Shown in pieces: positions 32,120 through 40,861 of a stretch of 64,000 nucleotides of DNA. The notes beneath the pieces are model-generated. The model was not told where the DNA came from. It saw nothing but the letters and a program-made list of their open reading frames with translations, and ran no database searches. Origin of the DNA: an uncultured Collinsella sp. (GTDB lineage Bacteria > Actinomycetota > Coriobacteriia > Coriobacteriales > Coriobacteriaceae); assembly GCA_937925715.1 (NCBI GenBank), contig CALAMG010000018.1:3024-67023 (forward strand), given 5' to 3'. The position numbers were made by a program, and so were the translations under genes. Each line of letters opens with the position of its first letter. Position 1 is the first letter of the stretch.

Positions 32120-32928
32120 GCGCGCGCCAGCCAGTCGCGCATCTCGTCCTTTAGGCGCTCCCAGGTCGCTTGCGTGGCGGGATCGGTAAAGGGACGCGTA
32201 ATGCCAAAGGGCGCGTCGAGCAGGCGGTAGATATCGCCCTGCTCGCGCGCCAGCGCGCGGCTCGCTGGATAGACGAGCTCAAACATAAAGCAGATGAGTC
32301 CCACTAGGTAGTCCGCCGGCTCATTGCGTTCATCGCGTGCGACGCAGCGGCGCTCGTCAAAGGCGGCAAGTGTTGGCGACGAGAAGCGGCTGCCGAGAAA
32401 CGTCTTCTCGTCCACCTTGAGGATGGTGTCGACGGTGCTGTCGGCGATGGTGCGCATAATGTCGATCTTGTCGCCATCGCGCACGATATCGCAGAAGCGC
32501 CGCATGCGCTCGTCGAGCTGCGCGGGTAGACGGAAATCGCTGTGATAGGCGATGCTCACGCGAATGAGCTCGTCGTACTCGTCGGTCTCGATAAAATCTC
32601 GGATGCTTGTTGTGGCAGGTGCGTCGTCGGGGCTCTCGCCAAAGAGAACCTCGACGCCCAACGCCGCATGGCTCATGCTCTCGGCATCCTTAAACGTGTC
32701 CCAGCGTCGCAGCTGCTCAAAGCGGCCCATATCGTGCAGCAGGCCGCAAAGCCAAGCTAGGTCAATGTCCTGCGGTGACCAGTCCTGTTCGCGCGCTACG
32801 GCATCGCATGCCTCGGCAACGTGGTACGTATGCTCGATTTTGAGCGCGATACGCGGATTGGCGGCATCGTAGGCATCGGTATAGCGTTTGAAGGTCGCGG
32901 TCGCCCGGCCCCGATCGATAGCTGTCAT
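32116..32928 (-). CDS. HD-domain phosphohydrolase
   Basis: A 270-residue HD-superfamily protein. The metal motifs are HTYHVAEACDAVA, GLLHDMGRFEQ (the HD pair) and VSIAYHSDFRLP; the later DGDKIDIMRT provides the distal aspartate. The fold with a single HD unit and no second domain is that of small nucleotidases or dNTPase-like enzymes. The substrate is unknown. It is convergent with etfA and ends within its stop codon. No operon partners are seen; a region with a decayed gene lies upstream. Confidence 0.85.
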   Translation of the reverse strand: MTAIDRGRATATFKRYTDAYDAANPRIALKIEHTYHVAEACDAVAREQDWSPQDIDLAWLCGLLHDMGRFEQLRRWDTFKDAESMSHAALGVEVLFGESPDDAPATTSIRDFIETDEYDELIRVSIAYHSDFRLPAQLDERMRRFCDIVRDGDKIDIMRTIADSTVDTILKVDEKTFLGSRFSSPTLAAFDERRCVARDERNEPADYLVGLICFMFELVYPASRALAREQGDIYRLLDAPFGITRPFTDPATQATWERLKDEMRDWLARA

Positions 32929-33019
32929 AATGACTTCCTAAAAAGCTGTGTCTTTCGATCCGGTGGCAATTGTAGGTGAACTCGGTTGCTGTCGGGCGAT
33001 GATTCTGCCGTGTCGTTGA
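32929..33019. promoter_or_regulatory. Upstream region of the HD gene
   Basis: This short stretch separates the HD gene start from the decayed membrane gene at 33020. It holds the weak ribosome binding site of the HD gene. I see no clear promoter boxes. Confidence 0.25.
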
Positions 33020-33299
33020 ATGCGGCTCGGAAAGCTTGTCGGGACGAGGAACGCTATGGTGCTCAAAATCGTTAAAACCGTCTGGCCGGGGATGCTTACC
33101 TATGTTGCGATAGGCGCGCCGTGCGGCATTGGTTGCTAACGATTTGATAAGCCCTGGCGCTTTCGACGCCGGCCTGTGGCAGGGCTTGATTCCCTGGATT
33201 GTGGCTGCCGGCGTCGTGGCGGTGGCAATCAAGACAAAGTCGATGTTGTGGTGCTGCGTCTCGGGCATCGTGTTCTATATCGTTTTGAGTCTTGTATAA
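33020..33299 (+). pseudogene. Decayed small membrane protein gene, AzlD-like C-terminus
   Basis: Two reading frames join into one plausible 90-residue protein if one base is shifted near 33130. The first frame gives MRLGKLVGTRNAMVLKIV, then WPGMLTYVAIGAPCGI before a stop. The second continues ANDLISPGAFDAGLWQGLIP, then WIVAAGVVAVAIKTKSMLW and VSGIVFYIVLSLV to TAA 33297. The two hydrophobic helices and the order P-x-G-I, then KTKSMLW, then a final helix resemble the end of AzlD, the small subunit of branched-chain amino acid exporters. No azlC lies next to it and no ribosome binding site is seen. A sequencing error is possible. Identity is tentative. Confidence 0.4.
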
Positions 33300-33442
33300 A
33301 AGCAAAGGGCGCGCTTACCGTCCCGGTCGACGAATCGAATTTCTCACCGAGCCGGTCTGCTTCTTCTGGTACCATGGTCAAACTTTACTGTAGCAAAGCG
33401 CGACGTGGGCTTTTGTTCTGCGTCAGCGGAAATGGGGGTTTC

Positions 33443-34465
33443 ATGGCACAGGAAGCGACCGCCAACGAGCAAAAGAAATTCAAAGTACCGCGCATCCCGG
33501 GTGACATCATGATCTACCCGATGATCGTCGGTCTTTTGCTCAATACCTTCTGCCCGCAGGTCTTCGAGATCGGCGGCTTCTTTACCGCCGCCTGTCGCGG
33601 TGGTTCCAACACCATCGTCGCCGCAATTCTGCTGTTTGTGGGCGCCGGCATCAGCTTTAAGTCCACGCCGGGCGCTATCAAGACCGGCATCGTCGTACTG
33701 ATCCCCAAGCTTGTTGTTGCGGCCGCCCTTGGCTTGGGTGTGGCATATTTCTTTAACGATAACTTCCTGGGCCTGAGCTCCGTGTCTATCATCGGCGGCA
33801 TCACGTTTTGCAACATGGCGCTCTATACGGGCATCATGGGCGAGTTCGGCGATGAGTCCGAGCAAGGCGCCGTGGGTATCCTGTTCTTTACGGCCGGCCC
33901 TGCCGTTACCATGATCATCCTGGGCGTCTCGGGTCTCGCCAACATCCCCGTCGGTACCATCATCGGCTCCATACTGCCGCTTGTTATCGGCATGGTCCTG
34001 GGCAACTTGTTCCCGTTTATCAAGAATCTGCTGGTCCCCGGCGCCAATCCCGCGATCGCCGTTATCGGCTTTCAGCTCGGTGCGTCCATGAGCCTTTCGA
34101 GCTTTATCACCGGCGGTATTTCGGGCATCCTGCTGGGCCTCATCACGCTCTTTATCGTCGGTCCCATTACCTTTGCGTTCGAGCGCCTGTGCGGTGGTAA
34201 CGGCAAGGCGGCCGTTGCCTGCTCCACTATCGCCGGCACGGCTATGACCACGCCGGTCGCCCTCGCCGAGGTCGCCCCGCGCTATGCCGAGCTTGCGCCC
34301 ACTGCGTATGCGCAGATCGCCACTGCCGTCATCATCACGGCAATCATGGCTCCGATTCTGACCGGCTGGGTCGATAAGAAGTTCTGCCACGGCAAAGAGG
34401 ATCTGTCGCCTGCCGGTGTCGAGGCCATCGAGGAGGCCGTCGCGACCGACATCGATGGCGAGTAA
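33443..34465 (+). CDS. kdgT: 2-keto-3-deoxygluconate permease (KdgT family)
   Basis: A 340-residue membrane transporter with about ten hydrophobic segments. I start it at ATG 33443; the frame stays open upstream but nothing supports it there. Family phrases include KVPRIPGDIMIYPMIVGLLL, NTFCPQVFEIGGFFTA, GAGISFKSTPGAIKTGIVVL, IIGGITFCNMALYTGIMGEF and GFQLGASMSLSSFITGGISG. KdgT proteins import 2-keto-3-deoxygluconate, an intermediate of pectin and uronate breakdown, by proton symport. No kdg catabolic genes are in the window, so the substrate in this organism is not confirmed. A hairpin follows. Confidence 0.9.
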   Translation: MAQEATANEQKKFKVPRIPGDIMIYPMIVGLLLNTFCPQVFEIGGFFTAACRGGSNTIVAAILLFVGAGISFKSTPGAIKTGIVVLIPKLVVAAALGLGVAYFFNDNFLGLSSVSIIGGITFCNMALYTGIMGEFGDESEQGAVGILFFTAGPAVTMIILGVSGLANIPVGTIIGSILPLVIGMVLGNLFPFIKNLLVPGANPAIAVIGFQLGASMSLSSFITGGISGILLGLITLFIVGPITFAFERLCGGNGKAAVACSTIAGTAMTTPVALAEVAPRYAELAPTAYAQIATAVIITAIMAPILTGWVDKKFCHGKEDLSPAGVEAIEEAVATDIDGE

Positions 34466-34510
34466 TCGTCGACGCGAGTCAATCAAGCCGGCGTGCAATT
34501 CGCGCCGTTT

Positions 34511-34554
34511 GAGCGCCCGAACGAAAGCTGTCTTGCAGTGACGTTCGGGCGCTC
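34511..34554 (+). terminator. Terminator after kdgT
   Basis: GAGCGCCCGAACG pairs perfectly with CGTTCGGGCGCTC; the downstream tract is TGCTATTATTCC, so the T run is broken. Confidence 0.6.
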
Positions 34555-34653
34555 TGCTATTATTCCCCTTACCCCTGCGGAGTAGGGGGTGTTTATTGCC
34601 CAGACACGAATCGGGCGATTCTGACCACTTGGATATTGAGGGGATGGCGTCTA

Positions 34654-35796
34654 GTGGTTAAGGCACTCAAGATCGAGATATTCCTGCTATGCATGATTGT
34701 TCTTATCGGGCTTGCCGCGCGAAGTCGCCACTCCTTGTTCTCGAGTACCCAGCAGTTATTGTTTAGTACGCTCGGCTACACCTCTGCCGCGTACATGTTA
34801 TTCGATATAATCTGGACGCTTTCGGACGGTGTGGGCGGCACGCTGGGCATTGCTGCCAACTGGATTTCCAACGCGGTTTCGTTTTCGCTCTTTGCCGCCG
34901 CGTGCCTCATTTGGTTTATCTATTCCGAGACGGTGCAGGGTTCTCGCCTTTTGACCGCGCGCTATAGGATGGCGTTTGTAACGCTGCCTGCGGTGCTGGT
35001 AGTCGTGCTGGCGTTTACTAGCTACTGGACGCATGCCCTGTTCTATATCGATGCGCAGGGCGCGTATCGTCGCGGTTTTGTCTATATGATCCAGCCCATC
35101 GTCAGCTACTGCTACGTTATATATACGTCCCTGCATGCGTTTATACAATCTTGCAAGGTCGAGAGCCTACAAAAGAAGGCCATCTATCAAACCTTGGCAT
35201 TTTTCGCCATTCCGGCCTTGGTGGCCGGTGTCTTTCAGGTCTTTTATTCGGGTCCCTGCCTTAGTGTCGGCATCATGTTAAGTATGTTGCAGCTCTACAT
35301 TGTTTGTCAGGAGCAGCTGATCTCGACCGACCCGTTGACTGGCCTCAACAATCGCAACCGTTTTGAGACCTATATGCTATCGCTGTTCTCGGGTGCTGAT
35401 CAGGCCGATGATGTGTATCTGCTTATGATGGACGCCGACGGCTTTAAGCTGATTAACGATCGCTATGGACATGTGGAGGGCGACCATGCTCTCCAGGTCA
35501 TATCTGCTACGCTCAAAGAGGTCTGCTCGGCGTCTGGTGGTTTTATCGCACGTTATGGCGGCGATGAGTTCGTGGTGCTCCAGAAGGCTGCGGCGGAACA
35601 GGACATCATAGACCTGTGTTCGGCGATTAACGACGAGCTCGCTCGTGCCGAGGTGCCGTATGCATTGCGGATGTCCATCGGTTACGCGCGGGTCGGCGAT
35701 GGTGTCGATACCTGTCAAGACTTACTTCGCGCTGCCGATGCGGAGCTCTACCGCGTCAAGGCCGAGAAAAAGAAAGCCGGTGTCCAGATACGCTAG
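34654..35796 (+). CDS. Membrane-bound GGDEF diguanylate cyclase
   Basis: A 380-residue protein started at GTG 34654, ten bases after GAGGGG. Seven or so hydrophobic helices (residues about 5-215) form a membrane sensor module. Residues about 225-380 are a GGDEF domain: STDPLTGLNNRNRFE, LLMMDADGFKLINDRYGH, and the catalytic RYGGDEFVVL with GGDEF at 302-306. SIGYARVGDG and a final DAELYRVKAEKKK complete the fold. No RxxD inhibitory site is obvious upstream of GGDEF. It should make cyclic di-GMP in response to an unknown membrane or extracellular cue. Confidence 0.9.
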   Translation: MVKALKIEIFLLCMIVLIGLAARSRHSLFSSTQQLLFSTLGYTSAAYMLFDIIWTLSDGVGGTLGIAANWISNAVSFSLFAAACLIWFIYSETVQGSRLLTARYRMAFVTLPAVLVVVLAFTSYWTHALFYIDAQGAYRRGFVYMIQPIVSYCYVIYTSLHAFIQSCKVESLQKKAIYQTLAFFAIPALVAGVFQVFYSGPCLSVGIMLSMLQLYIVCQEQLISTDPLTGLNNRNRFETYMLSLFSGADQADDVYLLMMDADGFKLINDRYGHVEGDHALQVISATLKEVCSASGGFIARYGGDEFVVLQKAAAEQDIIDLCSAINDELARAEVPYALRMSIGYARVGDGVDTCQDLLRAADAELYRVKAEKKKAGVQIR

Positions 35797-35896
35797 AAAA
35801 AAGGGGCGCACGCTTGCGTGCGTGGCGGCCCTCAGCTCATCGATGTATTCCATTAAGCTAAAGTGTGCAAACGCCCTCCCTAAAAAGGTGAGCTCG

Positions 35897-36832
35897 CTAG
35901 GCTTTTTTGGGTTTGTTGACGATGATGATGCCGCCGCAGACCAACAACAGGGCAACGATGACGGTAACGGGGCTCGTGCCAGCGCCCTCGCCGAGCAGCA
36001 GTGCGCTCAACAGCACGCCAAAGACCGGGTTCATAAAGCCAAAGACCGACACGCGGCTGACGGGGTTGACGGCGAGCAGGCGGGACCACAGCGAGTACGC
36101 GACGGCGGAGATAAGCGCCATGTAGATGATGAGCGCGATGGCGGGGGCGACTTCGGTGGGGGACAATGTGCCGCCCATCAAAAAGCCGATGGCGGTGAGG
36201 ACCAGGCCGCCGACTAAAAACTGCCAGCCGGCAAGCAAAACACCGTCGTGCTTGCGCGAGAAGATGCCGATCAGGCAGGTCGAAAGAGCGCCCGCGACAG
36301 TGGAGGCTAGGATAAAGCCCTCGCCATCGAGCGTGAAGCCAAAGGTGCCATCTGCGCCCGAAAGGTTGACAAGCGCGACGCCGGCAAAGCCCAACACGCA
36401 GCCAAGCACCTTGGCCGTATTGAGCTTCTCGGTGCGAAATGCCAGGGCGGCAAAGAGGATTGCGAGGAAGTTGGCGCTGGCCTCGATGATGGAGCTCGAC
36501 ATGGCGCTGGCGCGCGAGAGTCCCAGGTAGAAAAAGAAGTACTGCCCGATAGTCTGGAAGAGCGACAGGACAAAGATGGGCTTGATGTCGCGCGCTTGCG
36601 GTATGAGGGGGCGGCGTTGGGCCGCGCTCATCCCAACGATAACCAGGGCGCCGGCAAGCGTGAAGCGCAAGCCCGCAATGAGCAGCTGTGAGGCGCAATC
36701 GTGCGCGGGGATGCCAAAGAGCCCGTAACCGATCTTGATGCAGGGGAAAGCCGACCCCCAGAGCGCGCAGCAGACGAGGCAGCCCAGGATGAGTCCGGGC
36801 AGGGTGGCGAGATACGGCTTGCGGCTTTCCAT
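35897..36832 (-). CDS. EamA-family drug/metabolite transporter (DMT)
   Basis: A 311-residue membrane protein starting at ATG 36832 after AGGAAGGAC. Ten hydrophobic helices are made of two EamA halves; the start GCLVCCALWGSAFPCIKIGY is typical, as are ALSRAS-like LGLSRASAMSSSIIEASANF and the second half with FGFMNPVFGVLLSALLLGE. It probably exports a small metabolite, amino acid or drug; the substrate cannot be inferred. It lies behind the purL terminator and is transcribed separately or by read-through. Confidence 0.9.
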   Translation of the reverse strand: MESRKPYLATLPGLILGCLVCCALWGSAFPCIKIGYGLFGIPAHDCASQLLIAGLRFTLAGALVIVGMSAAQRRPLIPQARDIKPIFVLSLFQTIGQYFFFYLGLSRASAMSSSIIEASANFLAILFAALAFRTEKLNTAKVLGCVLGFAGVALVNLSGADGTFGFTLDGEGFILASTVAGALSTCLIGIFSRKHDGVLLAGWQFLVGGLVLTAIGFLMGGTLSPTEVAPAIALIIYMALISAVAYSLWSRLLAVNPVSRVSVFGFMNPVFGVLLSALLLGEGAGTSPVTVIVALLLVCGGIIIVNKPKKA

Positions 36833-36860
36833 GATGTCCTTCCTGTATGCGCGAAGCAAA

Positions 36861-36894
36861 AAAGAACCCGCCACCGGGTGTGCCGGTGGCGGGT
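36861..36894 (-). terminator. Terminator of purL
   Basis: Read on the minus strand, ACCCGCCACCGG pairs perfectly with CCGGTGGCGGGT around a five-base loop and is followed by TCTTTTTTGC. Confidence 0.88.
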
Positions 36895-36930
36895 GTTATT
36901 ACCCGAGGGGATTGTACCCGATGGGACGCA

Positions 36931-39900
36931 TTAAGCGAAGTAGGCCACGCCGCTCTCAAAGATCGGCATGAACTTATCGCCGGGGACATGCTCGGGCACG
37001 TTGCGGTACAGGTTGTCGCCGCGGCGCTCGGCATGGCCCATCTTGCCCAGAACGCGGCCGTCGGGGCTCGTGATGCCCTCGATGGCCAGTGCGGAGCCGT
37101 TGGGGTTGACGGAAAGGTCCATGCTCGGTTTGCCGTCCTCGCCCACGTACTGCGTGGCGACCTGGCCGTTTGCGATCAGCTGTGCGAGCACCTCGTCGTT
37201 GGCGACAAAGCGGCCCTCGCCGTGGCTGATGGCGACGGTGTAGGGGTCGTCCAGGCTGCACTGCGACAGCCACGGGGACAGGTTGGACGAGATACGGGTA
37301 CGCACCAGACGGCTCTGATGGCGACCGATGGTGTTGAACGTCAGCGTGGGGGCATCGGGCGTGGCATCGACGATGTCGCCGTAGGGCACCAGGCCAAGCT
37401 TGACCAGGGCCTGGAAGCCGTTGCAGATGCCCAGCATCAGGCCATCGCGGGCCTTGAGCAGGTCGCGGACTGCCTCGGTGACCTCGGGAGCGCGGAAGAA
37501 CGCCGTGATGAACTTGGCGGAGCCATCGGGCTCGTCGCCGCCCGAGAAGCCGCCGGGGATCATGACGATCTGGCTTGCACGGATGCGGCGGGCAAGCTCG
37601 TGGGTGCTCTCGGCGACGGCCTCGGGCGTGAGGTTGTTGATCACGAAGGTGTCGGCCTCGGCGCCGGCGGCACGGAAGGCGCGGGCGCTGTCGTACTCGC
37701 AGTTGTTGCCGGGGAACACGGGGATGATCACGCGCGGGCGGGCGATCTTGGCGCCGCCGTACACGTGGATATCCTTGGCGCGGAAGTCGATGGTCTCGAC
37801 CTCGGCGGTCTCGCCGGCGCTGCGGTAGGCAAAGACGCCCTCGATGCCGCTCTCCCAGGCCTCCTGGAGCTCGGAGAGCTCGATGACCTCGGAGCCGGTA
37901 TCGATGACATAGCCCTCGACGGTGGTGCCCAGGGGCTCGACGACAACGCCGTCGGCGACCTCGGGCAGCTCGGCATCCTCGGCGAGCTCGACGATAAAGC
38001 TGCCGTAGAGCGGGGTGAAGAGGCTCTCCACGTCCACATCCTCGGCAAGCTCGAAACCGATCTGGTTGCCGACGCACATCTTAAAGAGGCTCTCGGCGCC
38101 GCAGCCGTAGCCGGGCGTGGAGACGGCCAGGGCGTCGCCGGTGGCGGTGAGCGCCTCGACGGTGTCAAACGCGGCGAGCAGCTGCTGAGCGTCGGGACGG
38201 TAGTCCTCGCCATAGGTGGCGGGGGCGATGCGGACGACGCGGTGCGTGAGGCCCTTGAATTCGGGCGAGACGGCACGGGCGGCCCTGCCCACGGCGACGA
38301 CGAAGCTGATCAGGGTCGGCGGAACGTTGAGCTCGCCGGCCTCGTCCTCAAACGAACCGCTCATGGAGTCCTTGCCGCCGATGGCGCCGGCACCCAGGTC
38401 GACCTGGGCCATGAGGGCACCCAGGACGGCAGCCATGGGCTTGCCCCAACGCTCGGCCTCGGTGCGCAGGCGCTCGAAGTACTCCTGGAAGGAGAGGTAG
38501 GCGCGCTTGTGCTCAAAGCCGGCGGCAACGAGCTTGGCGATGGACTCGACCACGGACAGGTAGGCGCCCGCAAACTGGTCGGCCTCCATCAGATAGGGGT
38601 TGAAGCCCCATGCCATGGCACTCGCCGTGGTGGTCTCGCCGTCCACGGGGAACTTGGCGACCATGGCCGAGCTCGGGGTGAGCTGCGTCTTGCCGCCAAA
38701 GGGCATGAGCACGGTCGCGGCGCCGATGGTGGAGTCGAAGCGCTCGGAAAGGCCCTTGTTGGAAGCGACGTTGAGGTCGGTGACAAGCGAGGTCATGCGC
38801 TCGGTGAGCGTGGTGCCGGCCCAGCTGGGCTGCCACACGCTGCGGGCGCACACGTGGGCGACCTGGTGCTTGGGTGCGCCGTTGGAGTTGAGGAACTCGC
38901 GGGACAGGTCGACGATGGCGACGCCGTTCCAGGCCATGCGCATGCGCGGCTCGGCGGTAACCTCGGCGATTACGGTAGCCTCCAGGTTTTCCTCGGCGGC
39001 GTAGCCCATGAACTCCTCGACGTCACCGTCGGCGACGGCGCAAGCCATGCGCTCCTGGGACTCGGAGATAGCGAGCTCGGTGCCGTCCAGGCCGTCGTAC
39101 TTCTTGGTCACGGTATCAAGGTCGACATACAGGCCGTCGGCAAGCTCGCCCACGGCGACCGAGACACCGCCGGCGCCAAAGTCGTTGCAGCGCTTGATCA
39201 GACGGCAGGCATCGCCGCGGCGGAACAGGCGCTGCAGCTTGCGCTCGACCGGGGCGTTGCCCTTCTGGACCTCGGCACCCGAGGTCTCGATGGACTCGGT
39301 GTTCTGGGTCTTGGAGGAGCCGGTGGCGCCACCGATGCCATCACGGCCGGTGCGGCCGCCCAGCAGGATGATCTTGTCGGTGGGGGCGGGGCACTCGCGA
39401 CGAACGTGGTTTGCCGGAGTAGCGCCCACGACGGCGCCAACCTCCATGCGCTTGGCCACGTAACCGGGGTGATAGAGTTCGTTGACCTGACCGGTGGCAA
39501 GGCCGATCTGGTTGCCGTAGCTGGAGTAGCCGGCGGCGGCAGTGGTCACGAGCTTGCGCTGCGGCAGCTTGCCCTCGAGCGTCTCGGAAACCGGGACGGT
39601 GGGGTCGCCGGCACCGGTGACGCGCATAGCCTGATACACATAGCTGCGGCCCGAGAGTGGGTCACGGATAGCGCCGCCCACGCAGGTGGCGGCACCGCCG
39701 AAGGGCTCGATCTCGGTCGGGTGGTTGTGGGTCTCGTTCTTAAAGAGGAACAGCCAGTCCTGGTCCTCGCCATCGACATCGACCTTCACCTTGACGGTGC
39801 AGGCGTTGATCTCCTCGGACTCATCGACATCGGCCATTACGCCGGTCTTCTTGAGGTACTTGGCGCCGATGGTGCCCATGTCCATGAGGCAGACGGGCTT

Positions 39901-40677
39901 GGCGTCGCGACCGAGTTCGTGGCGCATCTCCATGTAGCGGTCGAAGGCTTGCTGCACCACGGCGTCGTCGATCGTCACGTCGTCCAGGACGGTGCCGAAG
40001 GTGGTGTGGCGGCAGTGGTCGGACCAATAGGTGTCGATCACGCGGATCTCGGTGATGGTGGGGTCGCGGTCCTCATCGCGGAAGTACTGCTGGCAGAAGG
40101 CGATGTCCGCCTCGTCCATGGCAAGGCCGCGCTCGGAAATAAAGGCGGCAAGGCCGGCCTCGTCGAGCTCGCGGAAACCGTCGAGCACCTCGACGGGCTG
40201 GGGCTCGGGGGTCTCCATGTACAGCGTCTCGGGCAGGTCGAGCGAGGCGATGCGCGCCTCGACGGGGTTCACCACGTAGTGCTTGATGGCATCGATGGCG
40301 GCCTCGTCCAGAGCGCCCGAGATCATATAGACCTTGGCGGAGCGCACGGCGGGGCGCTCGCCCTGGCTGATGAGCTGCACGCACTCGCTGGCGGAGTCGG
40401 CGCGCTGGTCAAACTGGCCAGGCAGGAATTCGACGGCAAAGACGGCGCCATCGCTTGCGGGGAGCTCGTCGTAGGTCACATCGACCTGGGGCTCGCTAAA
40501 GACGGTCGGCACGCAGGAGCGGAAAAGCTCCTCGTCGATGCCCTCGACGTCGTAGCGGTTGATGATCCTCAGGGCCTCGATGCCCCTGATGCCGAGAATT
40601 TCGGTCAGCTCGCCCTTGAGCTGCTGAGCCTCGACGTCGAACCCGGGTTTCTTCTCCACGTAGATACGAGAGACCAT
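36931..40677 (-). CDS. purL: Phosphoribosylformylglycinamidine synthase, single-chain
   Basis: A 1248-residue enzyme for step four of purine synthesis: FGAR plus glutamine and ATP to FGAM. The N-terminal part is PurS-like (YVEKKPGFDVEAQQL). The catalytic linker is TYWSDHCRHTTF near residue 219, with ammonia-chain ATP sites such as MDMGTIGAKYLKKTG, ETHNHPTEIEPFGGAATC and KCNDFGAGGVSVAVGELA-like text in the two AIRS-type halves. The C-terminal glutaminase shows PGNNCEYDSARAF, IPGGFSGGDEPDG, the nucleophile in LGICNGFQ near 1083, and SHGEGRF. It is the long Gamma-proteobacterial-type fusion and not the split PurS/Q/L of many Gram-positives. The gene is alone, with its own terminator; no purine riboswitch is evident upstream. 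Confidence 0.95.
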   Translation of the reverse strand: MVSRIYVEKKPGFDVEAQQLKGELTEILGIRGIEALRIINRYDVEGIDEELFRSCVPTVFSEPQVDVTYDELPASDGAVFAVEFLPGQFDQRADSASECVQLISQGERPAVRSAKVYMISGALDEAAIDAIKHYVVNPVEARIASLDLPETLYMETPEPQPVEVLDGFRELDEAGLAAFISERGLAMDEADIAFCQQYFRDEDRDPTITEIRVIDTYWSDHCRHTTFGTVLDDVTIDDAVVQQAFDRYMEMRHELGRDAKPVCLMDMGTIGAKYLKKTGVMADVDESEEINACTVKVKVDVDGEDQDWLFLFKNETHNHPTEIEPFGGAATCVGGAIRDPLSGRSYVYQAMRVTGAGDPTVPVSETLEGKLPQRKLVTTAAAGYSSYGNQIGLATGQVNELYHPGYVAKRMEVGAVVGATPANHVRRECPAPTDKIILLGGRTGRDGIGGATGSSKTQNTESIETSGAEVQKGNAPVERKLQRLFRRGDACRLIKRCNDFGAGGVSVAVGELADGLYVDLDTVTKKYDGLDGTELAISESQERMACAVADGDVEEFMGYAAEENLEATVIAEVTAEPRMRMAWNGVAIVDLSREFLNSNGAPKHQVAHVCARSVWQPSWAGTTLTERMTSLVTDLNVASNKGLSERFDSTIGAATVLMPFGGKTQLTPSSAMVAKFPVDGETTTASAMAWGFNPYLMEADQFAGAYLSVVESIAKLVAAGFEHKRAYLSFQEYFERLRTEAERWGKPMAAVLGALMAQVDLGAGAIGGKDSMSGSFEDEAGELNVPPTLISFVVAVGRAARAVSPEFKGLTHRVVRIAPATYGEDYRPDAQQLLAAFDTVEALTATGDALAVSTPGYGCGAESLFKMCVGNQIGFELAEDVDVESLFTPLYGSFIVELAEDAELPEVADGVVVEPLGTTVEGYVIDTGSEVIELSELQEAWESGIEGVFAYRSAGETAEVETIDFRAKDIHVYGGAKIARPRVIIPVFPGNNCEYDSARAFRAAGAEADTFVINNLTPEAVAESTHELARRIRASQIVMIPGGFSGGDEPDGSAKFITAFFRAPEVTEAVRDLLKARDGLMLGICNGFQALVKLGLVPYGDIVDATPDAPTLTFNTIGRHQSRLVRTRISSNLSPWLSQCSLDDPYTVAISHGEGRFVANDEVLAQLIANGQVATQYVGEDGKPSMDLSVNPNGSALAIEGITSPDGRVLGKMGHAERRGDNLYRNVPEHVPGDKFMPIFESGVAYFA

Positions 40678-40861
40678 TGGTTCCTGCCTTCCTGATCGGT
40701 TGGGCGTACGGTACGGTATGCGGCAGCGGTCGGTTTACGGGGCAAGCCTCGCGGTCGCCTTGAGCCACATGTTTGTAAACCTCACTATGATACGACAGCT
40801 CGCGGCGCGTTGAGGACGGCGAGGGTGCTACAGTGAAGCGCAAACAAGAGAAAGGCATCAC
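40678..40861. promoter_or_regulatory. Divergent promoter region between purL and the antiporter gene
   Basis: A 184-base gap with both genes reading outwards. ACGATATCG-like or purine riboswitch structures are absent. AGAAAGG serves as ribosome binding site for the antiporter, and GGAAGGCAGGAACC for purL. No clear -35/-10 pair can be named. Confidence 0.3.

Noticed and set aside
36847..40695. Very long open frame on the plus strand opposite purL
   Set aside because: It is the mirror of a GC-rich real gene. The encoded text is Gly/Leu/Ala/His-rich without family resemblance, and the minus-strand PurL is unmistakable.
40678..40861. Purine riboswitch before purL
   Set aside because: The short leader shows no conserved aptamer core or terminator hairpin.
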